In this document: one piece after another, positions 9,864 to 19,739 of the stretch
Layout of the letters: every line of letters begins with the position of its first letter
Position numbering within the stretch: position 1 is the stretch's first letter
Source: Methanomassiliicoccus sp.
Lineage (GTDB): Archaea > Thermoplasmatota > Thermoplasmata > Methanomassiliicoccales > Methanomassiliicoccaceae
Reading direction: 5' to 3'
Length of the DNA: 64,000 nucleotides
Assembly (NCBI GenBank): GCA_018262895.1
Contig: JADFDJ010000007.1
Location: 62,001-126,000 of the forward strand
Position numbers and translations under genes: made by a program
The notes under the pieces: generated by a model
The model's database searches: none
What the model was told of the DNA's origin: nothing
The model's input: the letters and a program-made list of their open reading frames with translations, nothing else

Positions 9864-11039
9864 TCACTGCTCGCCGAGCATACCCTCCAAAAGTTCTCGC
9901 AGCACCTTCACGGGCATGTCGGGCACGGAGATGTAGGTGGTCCTCCCACCGGAGGGATCGCCGGTCACCTTCGTCTCCACCAGCCCTTCGTTGGCGAGCT
10001 GCTGCAGGTAAGCCCAGAACTGGGTGTGGCCGCGAGCCCTCTCCCCGTACTCCTCGGCGGCGACCTTGTAGGCGGTCTCCACCTCCCGCGTGGTCACGTA
10101 GGCCTGCTCCCGGGACGCGCGGGCCACCGCCAGCAGGACCAGCTTCTTCTGCACGTCCAGCACCTCGATCTTGGAGCTGGTCACCACGTTGTATGTGAGC
10201 GCCTTGGCCGTGCGCACGTTCTCGGGGGTGACCAGCTGGCTTCCCTCCTCCTCGGCCAGCATCCCTGCCTTCTCCAGGATCTCGATTGCGAATCGGGCGT
10301 CGCCCAGTTCTCCAGAGGCGTCGGCGATCAGTTCGATGGTGCTCTGAGGGACCGTTCCCGGGTAGAACGCCAGAGGCACACGCGATGCCACGATGTCCTT
10401 CAGCTCCTCCGTGGTGTACTTGTCGAAGATTATGGCGTTGGCCCTCCGGAATGTGGACATGGACGCTGGGTCCAGCATGTCCAGGAGGTACTTCTGGGAG
10501 ATCAGGATGAGGGACATCGAGGCCTTCCCCCCGACCTTCTCCTCATCGAAGCGCGATAGGAGGTATATCAGGTCCCCCACGCCCTTGCGCAGGAGCACGT
10601 CCGCCTCATCGAGCACGACCACCAGGTGTACCTTCAGGCGGTCCAGGTGCTTGTGCAGGGTCCGCAGCATCTCCGCAGTGGAGAAGCCCCGGTCCGGGAA
10701 GCGCTCGTCGAAGTGGGTGACCAGGCGCAGCAGCACGCTGGACTCGGTGTTGCGCTGGCGGCAGTTGACCACGATGAAGTCCATGGCCTTGCCCATGTTC
10801 GTACCCTCCTTGACGAGGTCCAGGCAGAAGCGCTTGCTGGTGGCCGTCTTACCGGTACCTACGTTGCCGATGAGGAAGGCGGTCTGCGACACCCCTGATT
10901 CCAGCACCGGGCGGAACATCATCCACAGCCGCTCCATCTGCTTCTCCCTGTGGACCAGCTTCTCGGGCACATAGTCGAAGGAGAGCTTGGAGGGGTCCTT
11001 GAGCACCCTGGCCGCTCTGCTCGTATGAGGGGCGGTCAC
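9864..11039 (-). CDS. cdc6: ORC1-type DNA replication protein (Cdc6/Orc1)
   Basis: GNVGTGKTATSKRF (Walker A), VVLDEADVLL (Walker B), winged-helix C-terminus; GTG start proposed at 11039 in a GTGA overlap with the upstream gene, shorter than the track ORF. Confidence 0.92.
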   Translation of the reverse strand: MTAPHTSRAARVLKDPSKLSFDYVPEKLVHREKQMERLWMMFRPVLESGVSQTAFLIGNVGTGKTATSKRFCLDLVKEGTNMGKAMDFIVVNCRQRNTESSVLLRLVTHFDERFPDRGFSTAEMLRTLHKHLDRLKVHLVVVLDEADVLLRKGVGDLIYLLSRFDEEKVGGKASMSLILISQKYLLDMLDPASMSTFRRANAIIFDKYTTEELKDIVASRVPLAFYPGTVPQSTIELIADASGELGDARFAIEILEKAGMLAEEEGSQLVTPENVRTAKALTYNVVTSSKIEVLDVQKKLVLLAVARASREQAYVTTREVETAYKVAAEEYGERARGHTQFWAYLQQLANEGLVETKVTGDPSGGRTTYISVPDMPVKVLRELLEGMLGEQ

Positions 11040-11989
11040 TGGCGCCTCACCCTGATGAATCCCGAGCAGGGGATGATCTCCAGCCCATGCTCCTCGAAGC
11101 GGTCGGCCACCAGGTTCGTCCCCAGGGAATCGGAGGCCATATGGCTCGCCACCACCAGGTTGATATGGTTCTTCCTGGCCTCCTCGCGGTGGCTCTCCGG
11201 CGCGTGCATGCACATGACCGTCCCGATGCCCGAGCGGGACAGCTGCTCGTACATCTCCTTGGGCGCGGCCGTGCCCCCGGCGAACTTCACGGCGATGCTT
11301 CCGGCCTTGCGGTCACGGCCACCGACGAAGATGGCCGGTGGATTGCACTCTCTGATGGCGTGCTGGTACTCCGGCAGGGTGGCGAGAAGGTCCAACAGGT
11401 CACCAAGCCGCTCAGGCTCTCTCTCATCGACGAGCCCCTGCATGAACTGCTGGCCCAGTAGATCACAGGGCTGGTGCAAGCACATGTAGGGAATGTCCAG
11501 GAGGCGGCATGCGTCCACAGTCTGGGCATGGTTCTGGGAGTGGATGGCGCACATGACATCGTGCATCCTCGGGCCCAGTATGTCCTCCGCTATCGTCACA
11601 GGCACGCCCCAGGAGCGCATCATCCTCTCCTGTACAGGCATGACCTTGTGAAGAGATGCATGCGCCCGGCCATGGGGGTGGTGGCTGAGGACAGCGTCGA
11701 TCTTCCTACCCTTCTCGCGCAGCCGGTCGGCGAGGAGGACCTCGGCCGAGGAAATATCGATTCCCCACATCGCCGTGGAGACCTCGGCGTCCCCCTCCCC
11801 GCACAGGATGCGGCTGTCCGCGTACGGATTCCATAAGCTGTCGACGTCGAACATGTCCCTGCCGGCAGCATCGAGCGCATCGTACGCCCTCTTCGTCTGC
11901 AGGAGGACGGACTCTAGCTCCTCCCCCTTTCGGGGATCGGCCTCCATGGCCACCTCCACTGCCAACCGGTAGTATTCTGACAACCGCAT
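11036..11989 (-). CDS. NIF3-like protein (NGG1p-interacting factor 3 family)
   Basis: MRLSEYYRLAVEVAMEADPRKG..., VLSHHPHGRAHASLHKVM, FAGGTAAPKEMYEQL, NLVVASHMASDSLGTN; start set at the internal ATG at 11989. Confidence 0.85.
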   Translation of the reverse strand: MRLSEYYRLAVEVAMEADPRKGEELESVLLQTKRAYDALDAAGRDMFDVDSLWNPYADSRILCGEGDAEVSTAMWGIDISSAEVLLADRLREKGRKIDAVLSHHPHGRAHASLHKVMPVQERMMRSWGVPVTIAEDILGPRMHDVMCAIHSQNHAQTVDACRLLDIPYMCLHQPCDLLGQQFMQGLVDEREPERLGDLLDLLATLPEYQHAIRECNPPAIFVGGRDRKAGSIAVKFAGGTAAPKEMYEQLSRSGIGTVMCMHAPESHREEARKNHINLVVASHMASDSLGTNLVADRFEEHGLEIIPCSGFIRVRRQ

Positions 11990-12173
11990 GCTATCGGCCG
12001 AATAATCCCCCTGCCACAATATAACATGTTTGTGCGGTGGGGCGTTTTCAGGGAACACTTGAAAGCGAGAACTCGCTGTTAAAGATAGAAAAACAGGTAA
12101 GAATTTTGGAAAGGGGCCGTGAGGCCTTTGGATCCGAGGGAGCGAGCTCCCGAGATCGGTCGGTTCCGCTTGT

Positions 12174-12488
12174 TCAGCCGAACAGGGCGGAAAGTCCAGC
12201 GGCGGCTTCCTCCTCGCTGACTTCCGGCTTCTTCTCTTCTTCCTTCTTCTTCTCCTTGTGCTCGGCTGGGGCAGCGGCGGCAGCGGGAGCTGCAGCAGCG
12301 GGGGCAGCGGCAACAGCGGCCGAGGCGATGGCCTCGTCGATGTTAACGCCCTCCAGGGAGGCCGTAAGGGCCTTTACCCTGGCGGCGTCCGGCTCAACAC
12401 CGGCGCTCTTCAGGACGTTCGCGATCGCATCCTCGTTGACAGTCTTTCCAGCGGCGTGAAGGACCAAGGCGCTGTATATGTACTCCAT
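12174..12488 (-). CDS. rpl12: 50S ribosomal protein P1/L12
   Basis: [35 protein letters not shown]-rich hinge; [14 protein letters not shown]-terminus. Confidence 0.97.
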   Translation of the reverse strand: MEYIYSALVLHAAGKTVNEDAIANVLKSAGVEPDAARVKALTASLEGVNIDEAIASAAVAAAPAAAAPAAAAAPAEHKEKKKEEEKKPEVSEEEAAAGLSALFG

Positions 12489-12512
12489 TTTTATTCCTCC
12501 ATTGAATAGTTC

Positions 12513-13505
12513 TCATCCGAATAAAGCACTAAGGCCTGCAGCAGCTTCTTCCTCGCTGACCTCGGGCTTCTTCTCTTCCTCTTTCTTCTCTACCTTCTTT
12601 TCCTGAGGCGCAGGCGCGGCAGCCACGGTGAGCTGCTGCTTCAAACGGTCATCCTCCAGCCCAGGGACTCGGGCGGCGATGGCGAGCATCTCTGCCCGGG
12701 CCTTCGCCAGGAGGGGACCGATGGTGTCCTTTGTGGGGATAGCCGCCTTGACACCAACGGCAGAGGCTCCACGATAGGCCTTGCCAAGTAGCGGACCGAT
12801 GGTCTGCTTGGTGGGGTAGACGATGCTCACACCCAAGGCGGTTGCGTTCCTGGCCGCAGTGGCCAGCATGGTCGGGTAATAGCCAACCGGGACGTTGAGG
12901 ATCTCCCTCTCGTAAACGATGCCATCCTCGAAAGCGCCCCTAAGGTCCATACCGACGATCATGGGTAGGATCTCGAGCTTGGGAAGGATCTTGGCGAGCT
13001 CTTCGGAGACCTTGTGGCCTTTCTCGACCAGGACCTTGTCCTTGCGGATGACGATCTTGCCGCCCTCGATGGCTGCGGGGATACCGGCCTTTTGCAGCTC
13101 GCCCACGATGGGGCCGGGCTTGAAGGGTGTCTCACCCTCCTTGACGACGATATCCTCTGGGGCGATGTCGCCGGGCTTAGCGGGGGCCTTGGACTTGGTG
13201 GCCTCCATCTGCTGGAAGAGCTTGAAAGGGTTAGTGGGGGTAGCGACGATAGCGCACTGACCGCCGACCAACGGCTTCAACTTCTCCAGGCCAGGCCTCT
13301 GCTTCGCCGCCTCATCGATGGCGATCAGGAGGAGATTGTTCCTGGTCATCATGACGGAGGCGAACTTCCTCATCCCGTGACGCATGTCCTGCATCTGAGG
13401 GGATGGGATCCCATGGATATCGACGATGGCGACGACCGGGTTCTTAACCATGACGTCGGCGAGCTCCTTGACCTTTGCTTTCTTCCAAGATGCTACGTGT
13501 GCCAT
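12513..13505 (-). CDS. rpl10: 50S ribosomal protein L10 (P0)
   Basis: VAIVDIHGIPSPQMQDMRHGMR, TNPFKLFQ, C-terminus [13 protein letters not shown]. Confidence 0.97.
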   Translation of the reverse strand: MAHVASWKKAKVKELADVMVKNPVVAIVDIHGIPSPQMQDMRHGMRKFASVMMTRNNLLLIAIDEAAKQRPGLEKLKPLVGGQCAIVATPTNPFKLFQQMEATKSKAPAKPGDIAPEDIVVKEGETPFKPGPIVGELQKAGIPAAIEGGKIVIRKDKVLVEKGHKVSEELAKILPKLEILPMIVGMDLRGAFEDGIVYEREILNVPVGYYPTMLATAARNATALGVSIVYPTKQTIGPLLGKAYRGASAVGVKAAIPTKDTIGPLLAKARAEMLAIAARVPGLEDDRLKQQLTVAAAPAPQEKKVEKKEEEKKPEVSEEEAAAGLSALFG

Positions 13506-13516
13506 ATCGAAGCCTC

Positions 13517-14155
13517 CTAGATCAGTCTCTCCGACGGACCCATTGTCGTCTTGACATAGGCCGAGTCAATGTTCATCTTGCCTTTCTCTAACTTGCCGAT
13601 CACCCTCTTAAGGATGGCATCGACGTTCTCTGCGATCTGCTCGGGGGCCATGTCCACCGTTCCCACGGGAGCCTGGAAAGTCTTGCGGTCCTTGGTGCGG
13701 ACCGAGACCGACTTGCGCAGGTTCTCGATAATGGGCTTGGGGTCAGCCCCTGGGGGTATGGGCTTGGGCATCTTTCCTCTCGGCGCGAGGACGATACCCA
13801 ATCTCTTACCGATCTGGGGCATCAAGGGGGCCTCGGCGATGAAGTAATCGACCTGAGAGGCGACCTTCTTGGCCTGCTTCTTGTCATCGGCGATCTTCCC
13901 CAGTTCGTCCGGAGTGATTACCATGTCAGCGACGTCCTTGGCCTTTGCGGCCAGTTCGGCGCCTCCGATGACGCAGACCCTAAGCGCCTTCCCCCTTCCA
14001 TGTGGCAGAACAACGTCTTCCTGTATCCTGTTCTTGGGAACGGACAGGTCCACATCCCTGAGGTTGATGGCCAGGTCAACGGTCTCCTTGAAGTTCCTCT
14101 TGGGGGAGGACTCAAGGGCCTTCTTGACGGCCGCTAGGGTTGTCTTCTCTACCAA
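13517..14155 (-). CDS. rpl1: 50S ribosomal protein L1 (TTG start, SD GGAGGT)
   Basis: KRNFKETVDLAINLRDVDLS, LGPRGKMPKP-like motif (LAPRGKMPKPIPP), gene order. Confidence 0.97.
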   Translation of the reverse strand: MVEKTTLAAVKKALESSPKRNFKETVDLAINLRDVDLSVPKNRIQEDVVLPHGRGKALRVCVIGGAELAAKAKDVADMVITPDELGKIADDKKQAKKVASQVDYFIAEAPLMPQIGKRLGIVLAPRGKMPKPIPPGADPKPIIENLRKSVSVRTKDRKTFQAPVGTVDMAPEQIAENVDAILKRVIGKLEKGKMNIDSAYVKTTMGPSERLI

Positions 14156-14162
14156 ATAACAT

Positions 14163-14202
14163 ACCTCCTGTAGTGCAATTGAGCAGTGAAGCTCTCCTAC
14201 AG
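14163..14202 (-). promoter_or_regulatory. candidate L1 leader hairpin adjoining the rpl1 Shine-Dalgarno
   Basis: Minus-strand CTGTAG-GA-GAGC-TTCACT-GCTC-AATTGCA-CTACAG followed by GGAGGT and TTG start; separate TATA-like TATTTAAAG upstream. Confidence 0.45.
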
Positions 14203-14263
14203 TGCGGTCTCCCTAAGAAAACGATACTTTAAATAGTTTTTTGTAAAAGGGTTTGCGGCCGCC

Positions 14264-14743
14264 TCACTCGGTGAGCTGCTGGTCGAACTTGCCGGCCAGT
14301 ATCTCGGTGCGGGCTACCTTGGAATCCATTCCCTCGATGGTCACGCCCATGGAGGTGCAGGTTCCCACGACCTCAAGGACCTTCATCTTCAGGTCCTTTC
14401 CCATGAGGGAGTCGCCCTTCATCTGAGCGATCTTTATGGCCTGAGCGATGCTGAGGTTACCGATCTTGTTGGCCTTGGAGGAGCCGCTCCCCTTCTCCAC
14501 GCCCAGCTCCTTGGTGATGAGCGAGGACGTCGGGGGAGTTCCCACCTTGATCTCGAAGTCCTTGGTCTTGGAGTCGATGATGATCTTAACGGGGACCTTC
14601 ATTCCGTCGAAGGCCCTGGTCTTGTTGTTGATCTCCGCCACGATCTTGGGGATGTTCACACCGAGGGGGCCGAGGGCCGGTCCGAGCGGCTGGCCGGGGG
14701 TGGCCCTGCCTCCTTCCACTAATACTTCCACTGTATCTGCCAT
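14264..14743 (-). CDS. rpl11: 50S ribosomal protein L11
   Basis: VLVEGGRATPGQPLGPALGPLGVNI. Confidence 0.97.
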   Translation of the reverse strand: MADTVEVLVEGGRATPGQPLGPALGPLGVNIPKIVAEINNKTRAFDGMKVPVKIIIDSKTKDFEIKVGTPPTSSLITKELGVEKGSGSSKANKIGNLSIAQAIKIAQMKGDSLMGKDLKMKVLEVVGTCTSMGVTIEGMDSKVARTEILAGKFDQQLTE

Positions 14744-14749
14744 ATAGCT

Positions 14750-15634
14750 TCACCTTTCTTTCTCTAGAACCCTAACGTGATCTCCTCTGACCGTCACCGG
14801 GATGGGGACCATGGCCTCGAATAGCTCCACGGTGATCTCTTCCTTGGCCTCGTCGATGTTCTGGACCCTGGCCTTCTCGCCCTTGAATGGTCCTGCCACC
14901 AGCTCCACCACGTCGCCCTCCATGATCCCGGAGACCAGGGGCTTGGGCGCGAGGTAGTGGTCGATCTCGGCGAAGGTCATCTCGCCGTCAACGAAACTGT
15001 GCGCCTTCCGAACTCCCTTGACAGTGTCCCGCATCCTGTCGGTGTTCATGCCCTCTATGAGCACGTAACCGCGGAGGTTGGTGGGAGCAAGGATAGCGGA
15101 TATGTCGGACTTCCCGGACTTGGTCTTGGCGCTGATGCCGTCAGCGACGTCCTTCTCGTGTCCGATGGAGGTCTTGAGCGCCAAGATGGACTGCCTTGCC
15201 TCGGCAGCGAACTCCAGGCGGTCGCACTCGGTAGGGAACTCCACCAGGCAAACCTCCAGCTTTATCCTGACCTTGTCCTTGTAGGCGGCACCTACCGGAG
15301 CGTGCGCCTCCAGGCGGAGCTCCTTCGGCCTGGAACCCTCGAGGAAGAAATCGAACTCTGGTTGTGATTGGGAGCTATGAGTGTCGAACATGGAGCCGCC
15401 GGTCGCGTCGTAAAGCCGGATCGACCATTCTGCAGCGTCCGCAGGAATGGTCTCCAGTCCCACCTTCATACGGACCTTCTTCTTGGCTGCCTCCTTGCTC
15501 TTCACCTGAAAGTTCCAGGTGGTCATGCCGGAAGCGGGTACCTTGGACTCGCCGCCCTCACCGATGAACGATATCATACCCGACCCCTCCGAAGAGGGAG
15601 CGGCAGCCTGTTGATCATCTCTCATTTCCATCAT
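14750..15634 (-). CDS. spt5: transcription elongation factor Spt5 (NGN-KOW) with extra N-terminal domain
   Basis: C-terminal half ILALKTSIGHEKDVADGI...LRGYVLIEG...VELVAGPFKGEKARV (NGN+KOW); about 148 aa upstream of the usual Spt5 start. Confidence 0.92.
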   Translation of the reverse strand: MMEMRDDQQAAAPSSEGSGMISFIGEGGESKVPASGMTTWNFQVKSKEAAKKKVRMKVGLETIPADAAEWSIRLYDATGGSMFDTHSSQSQPEFDFFLEGSRPKELRLEAHAPVGAAYKDKVRIKLEVCLVEFPTECDRLEFAAEARQSILALKTSIGHEKDVADGISAKTKSGKSDISAILAPTNLRGYVLIEGMNTDRMRDTVKGVRKAHSFVDGEMTFAEIDHYLAPKPLVSGIMEGDVVELVAGPFKGEKARVQNIDEAKEEITVELFEAMVPIPVTVRGDHVRVLEKER

Positions 15635-15650
15635 TCCCGAACATGTTTGA

Positions 15651-15875
15651 TTAACCGAAGTACGTAGGCAGATACGTCATGAGCCAGTATATCAGGAAGC
15701 CTACGCCCCCGATGAGGAGGAGACCTAATCCAGTGATCTGGACGACCTTCATGTACTCCTCGTGGGAGGGCTTGCGGGCCATTTTTATGACTCGACCGTA
15801 CTTGCCCTTTTCGATCTTCCTGACCCGTTCCTCTACGTCCTTTTGGACTTCCCAGGACTTCTCCACTACGTCCAT
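15651..15875 (-). CDS. secE: SecE/Sec61-gamma protein translocase subunit
   Basis: [39 protein letters not shown]; position beside spt5. Confidence 0.93.
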   Translation of the reverse strand: MDVVEKSWEVQKDVEERVRKIEKGKYGRVIKMARKPSHEEYMKVVQITGLGLLLIGGVGFLIYWLMTYLPTYFG

Positions 15876-15919
15876 AATGACACCATTTTTGTAGTGATGC
15901 GCCGTATCGTTAGAGACAT

Positions 15920-17020
15920 CTACTTAATAAAGTCGACGTCTACTATTTTTTTGGACCGGTCCTCACGGGGGCCGATGATGTTCTTGGACTTCACACCGGT
16001 GACGACCACCATCACGCGGACCATGTCCTTAAGAGCAGGATCGACAGCCGCACCCCATATGATCCGCGCGTTGGCAGATACCCTGCTCTGTATGATCTCC
16101 GCGACCTTCTCGGCCTCGGAGATGCTCATGTTCTCCCCACCGGTGACGTTCACCAGAGCTCCGGTTGCCCCAGATATGTCCACATCGATCAAAGGTGAGT
16201 TGATGGCCTCGTTGATGGCGTGTTCCACGCGGTCCTCGTCATCTCCCTCGCCCATTCCGATCATGGCCACGCCCGCGCCCTTCATGATGGTCTTGAGGTC
16301 GTTGAAGTCCAGGTTGACCAGCCCAGGCTTGGTGATGAGCTCGGTGATGCCTTTAATTGCACGCACCAGGACCTCATCAGCAACCTTGAACGCCGCGTTG
16401 AGGGCCAAACGAGGGCACAGCTCCAGTAGCTTATCGTTGGGTATTACGATGACCGTGTCCGCGGCCTGCCTGAGCCGCTCGATCCCCCAGTCCGCGTTCT
16501 CGGCCCTTATCACTCCCTCGGCCTTGAAGGGATAGGTGACCACCGCGATGGTCAATGCTCCCATGTCCTTGGCCAGTTTGGCCACGAAGGGAGCGGAGCC
16601 GGTACCGGTGCCTCCTCCCATGCCCGCGGTGACGAACACGATGTCCGTTCCGGTAAGGACCTTCCTCAGTTCCTCCTCGACCTCCTTTGCCGCCTCCTCA
16701 CCCACATGAGGCATCGCGCCTGCGCCAAGTCCCCTTGTGGAGCGCCTTCCCAGGAGGATCTTGTGCGGAGATCTTATCGCCAAAAGGTGCTGTGCGTCGG
16801 TGTTCGCAGCATAGATGTCTGCGCCAACGATCCCTACCTCGGACAACCGGTCGATGGTGTTGGAACCGCCACCACCGCAGCCGACGATCTTGATGTTCGT
16901 CCTCAGGCTTTCCAGGATCCTAACGAGCTCCTGGTCGGCCGATGTCTCATCAAACGGTGAATTAACGTCTCCGCCTTGGGCACTTGCGCGGGATATGGCA
17001 TCACTGAGGAATGATTTCAT
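15920..17020 (-). CDS. ftsZ: cell division protein FtsZ (paralogue 1)
   Basis: [39 protein letters not shown]. Confidence 0.97.
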   Translation of the reverse strand: MKSFLSDAISRASAQGGDVNSPFDETSADQELVRILESLRTNIKIVGCGGGGSNTIDRLSEVGIVGADIYAANTDAQHLLAIRSPHKILLGRRSTRGLGAGAMPHVGEEAAKEVEEELRKVLTGTDIVFVTAGMGGGTGTGSAPFVAKLAKDMGALTIAVVTYPFKAEGVIRAENADWGIERLRQAADTVIVIPNDKLLELCPRLALNAAFKVADEVLVRAIKGITELITKPGLVNLDFNDLKTIMKGAGVAMIGMGEGDDEDRVEHAINEAINSPLIDVDISGATGALVNVTGGENMSISEAEKVAEIIQSRVSANARIIWGAAVDPALKDMVRVMVVVTGVKSKNIIGPREDRSKKIVDVDFIK

Positions 17021-17141
17021 TATAAGCCCTCCTGGGCAATGCCAGCTAGAGTGACCACTGGATGCCCGGGCAAAGCCTAAGAAGCATTTCTACGTTAAAA
17101 GGTTTCGGTGCTGTTCACCCTAACACTGGCTATCTGGAGGA

Positions 17142-17174
17142 ATAAAAAAGAGGCCGGAGGGGTGTGCCCCGGCC
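17142..17174 (-). terminator. hairpin plus T-tract downstream of the second ftsZ gene
   Basis: On the minus strand GGCCGGGG-N6-CCTCCGGCC-TC-TTTTTT. Confidence 0.6.
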
Positions 17175-17210
17175 TATAGGGAGGTGCGCTATGCTAGCTT
17201 CGATGGACCC

Positions 17211-18344
17211 TTACTTTATGAGGTCGATATCCGTTTCCTTCAGCCGAGCGGTCTCTCTGGCCTTGCCCAATATCTGCTTGGACTTCACACCCGTTATCAC
17301 AACCATGACCCTGATCTTGTGCTCCAGGGTGGGATCGATGGCCGCACCCCAGATGATGCGCGCTGTGGGCTGCACCTTGCTCTGAAGGACCTCTGCCACC
17401 TTCTGCGCCTCGGAGATGGTCATGTCCCCCCCTCCGATGACATTCACAAGGACGCCGGATGCACCAGCGATGTCCACGTCCAGCAAGGGGGAGTTGAGAG
17501 CGTCCTCGATGGCCTCCAGGGCCCGGTCCTCGGTCTGACCGCTGGACTCTCCCAGCCCGATCATGGCCACACCCGCGCCCTTCATGATGGTCTTCACATC
17601 GTTGAAGTCCAGGTTGACCAGCCCGGGCTTGGTGATTAGCTCAGTGATGCCTTTGATAGCCCTCATCAGTACCTCGTCGGCTACCTTGAAGGCGGCGTTT
17701 ATGGACAGGCGGGGGCAAAGCTCCAACAGCCTGTCATTGGGGATGACGATAACGGTGTCGGCGTTGTTCCGCAAGCGGTCCAGGCCCCACTCCGCGTTCT
17801 CCATCCTCATCTTCCCCTCTCCCCTGAACGGTATGGTGGTAACGGCTATGGTAAGAGCACCGATGTCCTTGGCGATCTTGGCGATGTAGGGAGCGGAGCC
17901 GGTACCGGTGCCTCCTCCCATGCCCGCGGTGACGAACACAATATTGGCATCTAGGAGAGCCTTGCGGAGCTCCTCCTCGGCCTCCATCGCTGACTCCTCA
18001 CCCACCTTCGGCAGCGCGCCTGCACCGAGGCCTCGGGTCGAGCGCCTTCCCAGAAGTATCTTGTGCGGTGCCCTTATGGCCAGAAGATGCTGGGCATCGG
18101 TGTTGGCGGCATAAAGCTCAGCACCGGATATACCCTCCTGAGCGATGCGGTTGATGGTGTTGGAACCACCACCACCGCAGCCGATGATCTTGATGTTTGT
18201 CTTCAACTTCTGCAGCAGATCTAACAGTTCCGCGTCGGCAGAACTCGATTGTTGACTGATAGTCCTAGACGACCCGACCGTTGGCCCAAACGGTGTAGCC
18301 GCAGCGCTTTCTCTAGCTAACGCTTCTTCGACCAAAGATTTCAT
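17211..18344 (-). CDS. ftsZ: cell division protein FtsZ (paralogue 2)
   Basis: [39 protein letters not shown]. Confidence 0.97.
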   Translation of the reverse strand: MKSLVEEALARESAAATPFGPTVGSSRTISQQSSSADAELLDLLQKLKTNIKIIGCGGGGSNTINRIAQEGISGAELYAANTDAQHLLAIRAPHKILLGRRSTRGLGAGALPKVGEESAMEAEEELRKALLDANIVFVTAGMGGGTGTGSAPYIAKIAKDIGALTIAVTTIPFRGEGKMRMENAEWGLDRLRNNADTVIVIPNDRLLELCPRLSINAAFKVADEVLMRAIKGITELITKPGLVNLDFNDVKTIMKGAGVAMIGLGESSGQTEDRALEAIEDALNSPLLDVDIAGASGVLVNVIGGGDMTISEAQKVAEVLQSKVQPTARIIWGAAIDPTLEHKIRVMVVITGVKSKQILGKARETARLKETDIDLIK

Positions 18345-18420
18345 AGTGCATCCCTACTGAGCGAAATGGTAATTTTAACTATTAATACATTGACCCAGAA
18401 CTTTATAATTATCGCACTCA

Positions 18421-18570
18421 ATAAAAAAGCCCCTCAGGGGAGGGTACCAGTCTAAGATTATCGACTGGCGACGACGCTTCCTGGTCCCTTCTATCTTCTC
18501 TCCGCGCGTGCTTCGGGGCCCGAAAGCGTGCTCGAGGGATATCACCCATCGCCTCGAACGATGCCAGCCC
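18421..18570 (-). ncRNA. candidate structured RNA or leader/attenuator upstream of ftsZ paralogue 2
   Basis: Minus strand: TATA-like TATGTATATG near 18585-18596, hairpins CATCG/CGATG, GCTTtCGG/CCGAAGC, CCAGTC/GACTGG (18447-18468), then CCCTC-CCCT-GAGGG-GC-TTTTTT at 18423-18444. Confidence 0.35.
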
Positions 18571-18610
18571 ATCGGCACAGGAAAGGCATATACATACAAC
18601 CCCCACTATC

Positions 18611-18895
18611 ATGGCGGCTATGTCCGCTAGAGCAAAGGCCCGTTTCGAGGGAACGGTTCAGGGAGTGTCCTTCCGCGCTTACACCAGGCGTTATGCGATC
18701 TCTGCAGGGGTCAGCGGTTGGGTCAGGAACCTTCCTGATGGGTCGGTGGAGGCCGTCCTAGAAGGGGACCGGGAGGCCATAGAGCATGTCATCCACAGAC
18801 TGTGCACGGAGCACCCCATGGCCGTAGTGAAGAAATGCAACGTCCAGTGGGAGACCCCGACGGGAGAGTTCGATTCCTTCTCCATCCGCCAGTAG
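18611..18895 (+). CDS. acyP: acylphosphatase
   Basis: ARFEGTVQGVSFRAYTRRYAISAGVSGWVRNLPDGSVEAVLEGD. Confidence 0.95.
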   Translation: MAAMSARAKARFEGTVQGVSFRAYTRRYAISAGVSGWVRNLPDGSVEAVLEGDREAIEHVIHRLCTEHPMAVVKKCNVQWETPTGEFDSFSIRQ

Positions 18896-18896
18896 T

Positions 18897-19739
18897 TCAA
18901 TCTATACTTATGCCGTAGATACGCTCAGGATTGTCCATATGGATCCGGAAGGCCCGCTCCTCCGTGAGCTCTCCAGAGGCGATCAAGGCCTTGGTGCGCT
19001 TAGGAACGGTGTTGATGTTCATTACCGCCCCTGGCCGGCTGGGCTCGTCCAGGAAGTCGGTCTCAAGAACGAAGCGGTCACCCTTGCTGAGCGCCTCCCT
19101 TACCGACGTCCTGCTCGCCAGCACTGAAGGGAACAGGCCGTGGTTCTCCTCGTTGAGCACCAGCGGGGGCGAGTAATGCTTGACCACCTTGTCCCTGGAG
19201 ATGCCCGCGCGATCGGCATGAGATGCCAGGTCCAGCATGACCGCGGGGTCGCTGCTCTCTGTATGCAGTACCACCGGGCACGAGGCCTCCTTTGCCAGCT
19301 CCATGCCGTAGCGCATGATTTCATTGGATGCATCCCATATGTCAGGGGGCACCGGGAAATGGGGACGGCCGATCTCTCCGATGGCTACTGCTTTCCCCTC
19401 TCGAACGAGTTTCTGCGCCCCCTCCATCCCTCCCTTCATGATCTCCACAGCCCGCGACAGACCATATCTCTCCGCCAGGCCCAGGAGGAGGACCGGGTAT
19501 GGCCCCACGCACGCGAACACCTTGACCTCTGTCTCGGCGTTCCCTCGTTCGGCCATGCCGATCGTTATCTCGTAGGAGCGAGAGAAATCCTCAGCTGAGG
19601 ATATGGGGACCTCGGCATATGGAAGATGGCAAAGCATGGCATGGGTGCCCCCAGCCTTGGAGAAATCACGCAGGGCCTCTATCCCTCGCCCGGAGGGCTG
19701 AAGATGGAAGTGGTTGTCGTATATGGGAACAGCTCTCAG
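18897..19739 (-). CDS. TatD-family metal-dependent hydrolase, apparent CTG start
   Basis: Frame extends upstream of the track ORF to AVPIYDNHFHLQPSGRGIEALRDFSKAGGTHAMLCH, containing the HFH metal motif; no ATG/GTG/TTG in the extension I read, but CTG overlaps the tbp TGA as CTGA. Confidence 0.8.
   Translation of the reverse strand: MRAVPIYDNHFHLQPSGRGIEALRDFSKAGGTHAMLCHLPYAEVPISSAEDFSRSYEITIGMAERGNAETEVKVFACVGPYPVLLLGLAERYGLSRAVEIMKGGMEGAQKLVREGKAVAIGEIGRPHFPVPPDIWDASNEIMRYGMELAKEASCPVVLHTESSDPAVMLDLASHADRAGISRDKVVKHYSPPLVLNEENHGLFPSVLASRTSVREALSKGDRFVLETDFLDEPSRPGAVMNINTVPKRTKALIASGELTEERAFRIHMDNPERIYGISID

Noticed and set aside
9676-9867. 63-aa minus-strand ORF between the aldehyde dehydrogenase and cdc6
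   Set aside because: Short, no motif or plausible start context; likely the intergenic region.
12020-12065. Possible origin recognition box (ORB)-like sequence near the cdc6/NIF3 promoter (GTTCCCTGAAAACGCCCC)
   Set aside because: Only weak resemblance to the ORB consensus and no second copy or long AT-rich unwinding region seen nearby.
18375-18612. 74-aa and 64-aa minus-strand ORFs between acyP and ftsZ
   Set aside because: Two overlapping frames in the same gap, poor codon pattern; structure-rich RNA is a better explanation.
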